Source: Patescibacteria group bacterium
GTDB lineage: Bacteria; Patescibacteriota; Gracilibacteria; Peribacterales; Peribacteraceae
Direction: 5' to 3'
Assembly (NCBI GenBank): GCA_018818235.1
Contig: JAHISE010000144.1
Location: forward strand, 1-9,838
Length of the DNA stretch: 9,838 nucleotides
The stretch's first letter is position 1. Every line of letters begins with the position of its first letter. A program made the translations under genes and the position numbers. Below are positions 5,740 to 9,838 of this stretch, in pieces. The notes below the pieces were generated by a model. The model did not search any database, was not told where the DNA came from, and worked only from the letters and a program-made list of their open reading frames with translations.

Positions 5740-5918
5740 AGCAAGTCGAACCAGCTGCTGAAGATAGCGCTCCTGCTGATAAAAAATCCAAAGCAGAACC
5801 TACAACAGCCACTACAACAACACCAAAATCTGAAGAATCGTCGGGTGCGGAATCTGAGGAAATAGATGAAGCCGATGGAGAATCGGATAAAGAAGAAGAT
5901 AAAAAGGATGGAAATTAG
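5724..5918 (+). pseudogene. Out-of-frame acidic C-terminal tail of the gene at 5428, related to the NusA tail
   Basis: Read from 5724, this frame has about 64 sense codons and no start codon. The product is rich in E, D, K, S, T and P (KTENLEQVEPAAEDSAPADK at the beginning, ending in KEEDKKDGN). It is closed upstream by TGA at 5721-5723, so it can only be translated by a frame change in the A5 run. Positions 5788-5848 align without gaps to the end of nusA (5256-5316) at about 48 of 61 bases, in the same reading frame, sharing KAEPTTA and a final S.GA. It is therefore coding-derived, not random. Real frameshift mutation, base-call error and programmed slippage remain open. Confidence 0.6.
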
Positions 5919-5921
5919 TTT

Positions 5922-5975
5922 GTAGTTTGTAGTGAATAGCAAAGCCTATGAGGTACACTACTCACTACAAACTAC
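5922..5975. repeat. Inverted repeat with 18-bp arms and an 18-nt loop
   Basis: Arms at 5922-5939 (GTAGTTTGTAGTGAATAG) and 5958-5975 pair at 17 of 18 positions. Direct words CTACTCACT occur at 5958-5966 and 5972-5980. It begins 3 nt after the TAG that ends the out-of-frame tail. The loop contains an ATG (5948) in frame with the exonuclease gene, but that start would translate the right arm of the repeat. No T-tract follows. Confidence 0.7.
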
Positions 5976-5989
5976 TCACTCGTATTCTC

Positions 5990-8335
5990 GTGCAAATCCC
6001 ACCACTCTCATTCATAGTTCTGGATACGGAGACAACCGGTTTCATCCCCCGCGTTAACCGCATTATTGAGTTTGCGGGAGTCAGGATTCAAGAAGGAAAA
6101 GTTACAGCTGAATATGAAAGTCTTTTTTCTATTCCAACCAAGATTCCCGAAACTGTTCAAGTCCTTACAAGAATCAAATCCGAAACGGTCGCAGGAAAAC
6201 CTTTGTTCGAAGATAAGCGCGAAGAGATGACAGACTTTATTGGCAAAGACACTTTGATTATCGGACAAAATGTAAGCTTTGATATTGGAATGCTAAAAGG
6301 TGAGGGGATAGATCTTTCCGATCATCCATGGATAGACACCGCTATGCTTGCTTCCCTCGTCTATCCTGAGCTGAGGAGTTACTCACTTGGATACGTGAGT
6401 AATGTGCTTAAACTTAAACATGAACCTGTGCACCGCGCAATGGGAGATGTGAATGCAACACTCGAATTACTTAGTAAATGCTGGCAACGTCTGCAGGAGT
6501 TACCACCGGAACTGTATGAAGTTGCACAAATGATTATGAGTAAGAGTTCGCCTAGTTATCAAATGTTATTTGAAGCTTTGCCCGAACCCACTGCAAAAGC
6601 ACAACCCAAGTGGCTGACAATTACCAAGCCAAAACTTACATCCACTGCAAAAGTTTCCCCACTTGCTCAATCAATATTCCAGAAACCCGCCAGTGGTGAA
6701 GTGATGCTTATAGAAGAACCAATAGCTCCAACCACAATGCAACAATTACTCGACAGTGCGGTTGCAGATGAAGACACAGTGCACTGGATTGCAGTAAAAA
6801 ATCTGGAAGCGGCTCTCAGGCGTCTGACAATTCCCGATGGTGTTAGGGTACTTTACCCTCCGCATGAGCTATTGGATATCTCCGCTGCGGGAGTCTTTGC
6901 ACAACAGGATGAATTTACGGCTGATGAAAGTTCACTTGCAGTAAAGATGGCATGGTACGAACCCCAAACATTCAGATCCGCCCCAATCCACGGAGAAGAA
7001 CGTGGAGTATGGAATGGCAAATTGGCGTGTACAAAAAATTCCGAAGCTTATACAAATCAATTTAAAGACCTTCCAACAGTTTTACTTCTGGATCACAGAC
7101 AACTCTTGGAAATACTTGAGGATCCCGACCATCCCGCAAAGAGCGCACTAAATGATCGCGCCCACATAATCATTGATGATGCTTCCATGCTGGAGGACAC
7201 AGCCTCCAAAGCTTTTGGATGGTATTGCCCCATCGAATATGTGCGGGCAGGAGCGGAAGGAAATTCTGATCTCACCAGTTTTACGGATGCGCTGCAGATC
7301 TGGATAGAAAAAACCCGCAACCAGCAGGATGTTCACGAACTTAACAGAGCAGACCTTAGTACATCGGATGTGACCGGACTAAAAGAGCGTCTTACTTACA
7401 TACTCGAAGAAACCACATTTGCATCTCCGGTTGAATCCTTACTTAATCAACTCAATGATATTCTGAATCCGGATAATCTTTCCGGCAGAATTGCATGGAT
7501 AGAACAGCGCAATGACGGCACTCAATTTATTCAATCCATTCCCGAATTCGTCAACGAAGTTCTGCATGAACATCTGTACGGCAAATTCCCGACAACGCTT
7601 TTGATTCCTCCCCAAAGCACAGAAACACTCGCGGAAATTTTAACAAAATCTCAGCAAACGACTTCGGTCGAAACAGAACGATCTCCATTGGATAATGTCC
7701 CGATTAAATTTGAAGAAAAAGCAGTCGAAGACTATGTTAAAAAACCAATGGGAGACAGAAGTATTATTCTTTTGCCCAGTAAAAGATTGATAGAAGATTG
7801 TTTTATTAAATACACGGAACAAATGGAAGAAAAAGGTGTGACTCTGATCTGTCAGAATTTGAGTGGAGGACTTGAGCGCATGCAGGCTGAATTTGAAACG
7901 ACAAAAACTCCATGTATCTGGATACTGACTCCATGGACATACGAGGGTGTAACTCTTCCTCCTGAGCACGTTGATCATTTGGTTATACAAAGTCTACCTT
8001 TTGACCATCCCGGTAATATGCTCTTTTCCACAAGATCCGCTCATTATCAAAATGGATTCGAATCGTATTCACTCCCACGCCTTGAGCATAGATTATTCCG
8101 ATTGCTTAGGACTTTCTGCAGACATAGAACGGAAGATGGAGGAGTTACAATTTTGGATAAAAGGCTGAGAGAAAAAAAGTATGGCGAGCGGATTAAGGAA
8201 TATCTTGAGAAGTTCGCTGCTAAGGAAGCTGAAGAACCGCCACAAATGCTGGGGGTGCGTAAAGTGGCAAAGAAGAAAGTGGTAAAGAAAAAAGTGATTG
8301 TTCCGGCTTCGGAGGATCAGATGATGTTGTTTTAA
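5990..8335 (+). CDS. DEDDh (DnaQ-family) exonuclease fused to a degenerate DinG-like helicase, with a C-terminal clamp-binding motif
   Basis: The product is 781 residues from GTG 5990. Residues 8-170 are a DnaQ-type 3'-5' exonuclease with all five active-site residues: DTETTG (D12, E14), NVSFDIG (D98) and HRAMGD (H148, D153). The rest follows DinG/XPD-like helicases in order, but the ATPase motifs are lost. Where LIEAGTGTGKT is expected it has LIEEPIAPTT (240-249). DEAH is DDAS (396-399). The Fe-S region keeps one Cys (C347). The late motifs are weak (TPWTYEGVTLPPEHVDHLVI 647-666; FRLLRT 703-708; TILDKRL 720-726). A Lys-rich linker (759-768) leads to the terminal QMMLF (777-781), fitting the beta-clamp motif QLxLF. 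Inferred role: clamp-linked DNA exonuclease without helicase activity. GTG 5990 is preferred because ATG 5948 translates repeat DNA; this is not certain. Confidence 0.82.
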   Translation: MQIPPLSFIVLDTETTGFIPRVNRIIEFAGVRIQEGKVTAEYESLFSIPTKIPETVQVLTRIKSETVAGKPLFEDKREEMTDFIGKDTLIIGQNVSFDIGMLKGEGIDLSDHPWIDTAMLASLVYPELRSYSLGYVSNVLKLKHEPVHRAMGDVNATLELLSKCWQRLQELPPELYEVAQMIMSKSSPSYQMLFEALPEPTAKAQPKWLTITKPKLTSTAKVSPLAQSIFQKPASGEVMLIEEPIAPTTMQQLLDSAVADEDTVHWIAVKNLEAALRRLTIPDGVRVLYPPHELLDISAAGVFAQQDEFTADESSLAVKMAWYEPQTFRSAPIHGEERGVWNGKLACTKNSEAYTNQFKDLPTVLLLDHRQLLEILEDPDHPAKSALNDRAHIIIDDASMLEDTASKAFGWYCPIEYVRAGAEGNSDLTSFTDALQIWIEKTRNQQDVHELNRADLSTSDVTGLKERLTYILEETTFASPVESLLNQLNDILNPDNLSGRIAWIEQRNDGTQFIQSIPEFVNEVLHEHLYGKFPTTLLIPPQSTETLAEILTKSQQTTSVETERSPLDNVPIKFEEKAVEDYVKKPMGDRSIILLPSKRLIEDCFIKYTEQMEEKGVTLICQNLSGGLERMQAEFETTKTPCIWILTPWTYEGVTLPPEHVDHLVIQSLPFDHPGNMLFSTRSAHYQNGFESYSLPRLEHRLFRLLRTFCRHRTEDGGVTILDKRLREKKYGERIKEYLEKFAAKEAEEPPQMLGVRKVAKKKVVKKKVIVPASEDQMMLF

Positions 8336-8467
8336 AAGATTCCAGATTCCAACTTCCAGATTCACAGGGAGATTCCAAAATTCCAAGATACAAAATACTA
8401 ACACGTAGCTGGAATCTTCAAATCTGAAATCTTGAAGCCTCCCTGCGAATCTGGCCTCTGGAATCTT
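8336..8467. repeat. 132-bp inverted-repeat element, copy 2, between convergent genes
   Basis: It starts with AAGATTCCAGATTCCA (8336-8351), as copy 1 does, and ends with TGGAATCTT (8459-8467). The arms are nearly identical to those at 2629-2759, while the central ~20 bases differ. It fills the whole gap between two convergent genes: its left edge follows the exonuclease TAA (8333-8335) directly, and its right end overlaps the TAA of the glycosyl transferase (8468-8466). It could act as a two-way transcript end or mRNA-stabilising stem, but lacks T-tracts. Clear target-site duplications are not visible. Confidence 0.75.
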
Positions 8468-9838
8468 ATCTATCCTCTCTCTTCAAAACCACAAACCCCG
8501 TCCTCCACAATATCCACAAATCCAAAAACAAAGACCACTCCTCCACATACTGCAAATCCAACCTCACCTCATCGTTAAAACTCAAATTACTTCTGCCGGA
8601 GACCTGAGCAAATCCTGTAATACCGGGTTTAACCGTAAAGACACGACGTTGAAATGCCGTGTATTTGCTCACCTCTTCGGGTAGGTGCGGTCGCGGACCG
8701 ACCAAGGACATTTGACCCACAAGGACATTAAGAAGCTGTGGTAGCTCATCCAGATCGAATCTTCGAAGAACTTTTCCGACATGTGTTACGCGAGGGTCAT
8801 CTTTCATTTTGAAGAGCGGTCCATCTTTCCTTTGATTCTCTTTTGTAAGTTCTTTCTTTTTACTGTCCGCATCTTTGACCATTGATCTGAATTTAAGAAC
8901 CGGAATATTCGTATTCCCCCGCTCTCCGATACGCTTGGATATATAAAGAATCGGCCAACCTGATTCAAGAAAAACCGCACACCCAATTAGTATCAAAATC
9001 GGTGAAAGGATGATGATTAATGCAATGCTCCCGATAAGATCAAATATCCTTTTGAATACCCTGCCCCATCCATCCAAAGGAGTTGGCTGAAAGGAAAGAA
9101 TCGGCACAAGCCCCATGTGCTCCACTCTTAGCTGATGCGGGACATCCGCGAATACGGGAGGAAGAAAAGCATATCCAATGTGATTGCTTCGGCAATAATC
9201 AATCAGAGTAACCGTTTCTTTGCTGCCGGGATTAGGATCTGTTTGAAGTACCAAATCGGTATCGCATTTTGTTTGAAGTATTTTAAAAGATGATAAATCA
9301 GGCAAGTGACCCAAATACTCATAACGAATGTCATTCAAAAGAGTTTCACGAACACTTCTGGCAATTGGATGCTCACCGATGGAAACAACCAATCTGACTC
9401 CGATACCAATATGCAAAAATGCTCTTTGTAAAATGACCACTGCCGTCCTTCCCATGGAAACAAAAAAGATAATAAAGAATGTCGCATGTAGCAAAAGAAT
9501 GCGCGAGTAGAAGAGTTCTTTTACTACCAAAAAGTACCAAGCTATTACAACTACAACCCAGATAAGTGCGGCAATAATGATCCTTCCCACCTCGTTCCAA
9601 CTACTTGCTGTTGTTACAAGCGAATAGAGTTTTAAGATTGCAGCAATGCAAAGAAAAACAATAATCCAAGGGATCACAAACTTATCCAGATAATAATCAA
9701 AAGAAGGCAAAGTGGGGGAAGGATCCAATAGTTGAACTCTTGGTATCAGATCAATATTTGCCTCACGAAGCCTGTAACTGAGCAATAGCGCTGCCAGAGT
9801 GGCAAAGGCATCCATGGGGATACGGAGGAGGCCGAAGA
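8466..9838 (-). CDS. Polyprenyl-phosphate sugar-1-phosphate transferase (exopolysaccharide initiating enzyme), 5' end outside the window
   Basis: Enzymes of this family move a sugar 1-phosphate from a nucleotide sugar to undecaprenyl phosphate, starting synthesis of a surface glycan at the membrane. Numbering is from the ATG at 9815. There are N-terminal membrane segments (about 48-66, 78-98, 104-121) and a nucleotide-binding-like middle domain (about 140-240, RLVVSIGEHPIARSV). The catalytic sugar-transferase domain (about 253-449) has KRIFD (255-259), a re-entrant hydrophobic segment (260-282), LKFRSM (307-312), DPRVTHVGKVLRRFDLDELP (340-359, Asp-Glu pair), MSLVGPRP (369-376) and KPGITGFAQVSGR (396-408). 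The frame stays open past the ATG to the window edge (FGLLRIP before M), and the first membrane segment looks cut, so the real start is probably beyond 9838. The TAA stop lies in the inverted-repeat element. Confidence 0.9.
   Translation of the reverse strand, partial: FGLLRIPMDAFATLAALLLSYRLREANIDLIPRVQLLDPSPTLPSFDYYLDKFVIPWIIVFLCIAAILKLYSLVTTASSWNEVGRIIIAALIWVVVVIAWYFLVVKELFYSRILLLHATFFIIFFVSMGRTAVVILQRAFLHIGIGVRLVVSIGEHPIARSVRETLLNDIRYEYLGHLPDLSSFKILQTKCDTDLVLQTDPNPGSKETVTLIDYCRSNHIGYAFLPPVFADVPHQLRVEHMGLVPILSFQPTPLDGWGRVFKRIFDLIGSIALIIILSPILILIGCAVFLESGWPILYISKRIGERGNTNIPVLKFRSMVKDADSKKKELTKENQRKDGPLFKMKDDPRVTHVGKVLRRFDLDELPQLLNVLVGQMSLVGPRPHLPEEVSKYTAFQRRVFTVKPGITGFAQVSGRSNLSFNDEVRLDLQYVEEWSLFLDLWILWRTGFVVLKREDR

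Noticed and set aside
5948..5989. ATG 5948 as start of the exonuclease gene
   Set aside because: The extra 14 residues are read mainly from the right arm of an inverted repeat and precede the first strand of the nuclease fold without family support. GTG 5990 is kept as the likelier start, although ATG 5948 cannot be excluded.
1..9838. Recoded UGA (genetic code 25)
   Set aside because: No conserved gene contains an in-frame TGA, and lspA ends with TGA at the expected length, so the standard bacterial code fits.

Overview
This window looks like chromosomal DNA from a Candidate Phyla Radiation (Patescibacteria) bacterium, possibly from the Peregrinibacteria side. This is an inference from style, not a marker-gene assignment. 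No start codon in the window is preceded by a convincing Shine-Dalgarno sequence. Several genes have a -10-like hexamer only 6 to 9 nt before the ATG, as expected for leaderless mRNAs. Two conserved folds, a metallo-beta-lactamase and a DinG-type helicase, survive with their catalytic motifs worn away. TGA is used as a stop (lspA), so the UGA=Gly code of Gracilibacteria/SR1 does not apply.

Left part, minus strand, in reading order from right to left: lspA (lipoprotein signal peptidase), murA (first committed step of peptidoglycan synthesis), a metal-ligand-less MBL-fold protein, and a very short ORF. Divergent from lspA, on the plus strand: a 98-aa helical protein, then nusA with a 135-residue charged tail, a 103-aa unknown protein with its own strong promoter and a frameshifted acidic tail, and a 781-aa DnaQ-exonuclease/DinG-like protein. 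That last protein keeps its exonuclease residues, lacks recognisable helicase ATPase motifs, and ends in a probable sliding-clamp-binding peptide. Convergent with it, on the minus strand and running off the right edge, is a polyprenyl-phosphate sugar-1-phosphate transferase.

The spaces between genes are filled with inverted-repeat elements of several families: a 131-132 bp element with 16-bp arms present twice, a 234-bp element with nested 13-bp and 11-bp arms, an 18-bp-arm hairpin, and GC-rich palindromes. Several start at, or contain, the stop codon of a neighbouring gene. Some GC-rich palindromes lie inside coding sequence (the lspA 3' end and the nusA tail) and are translated. The most interesting signals are the clamp-linked exonuclease with a dead helicase body, the stop-codon-associated repeat elements, and the paired tails of NusA and the next gene, one of which is out of frame.
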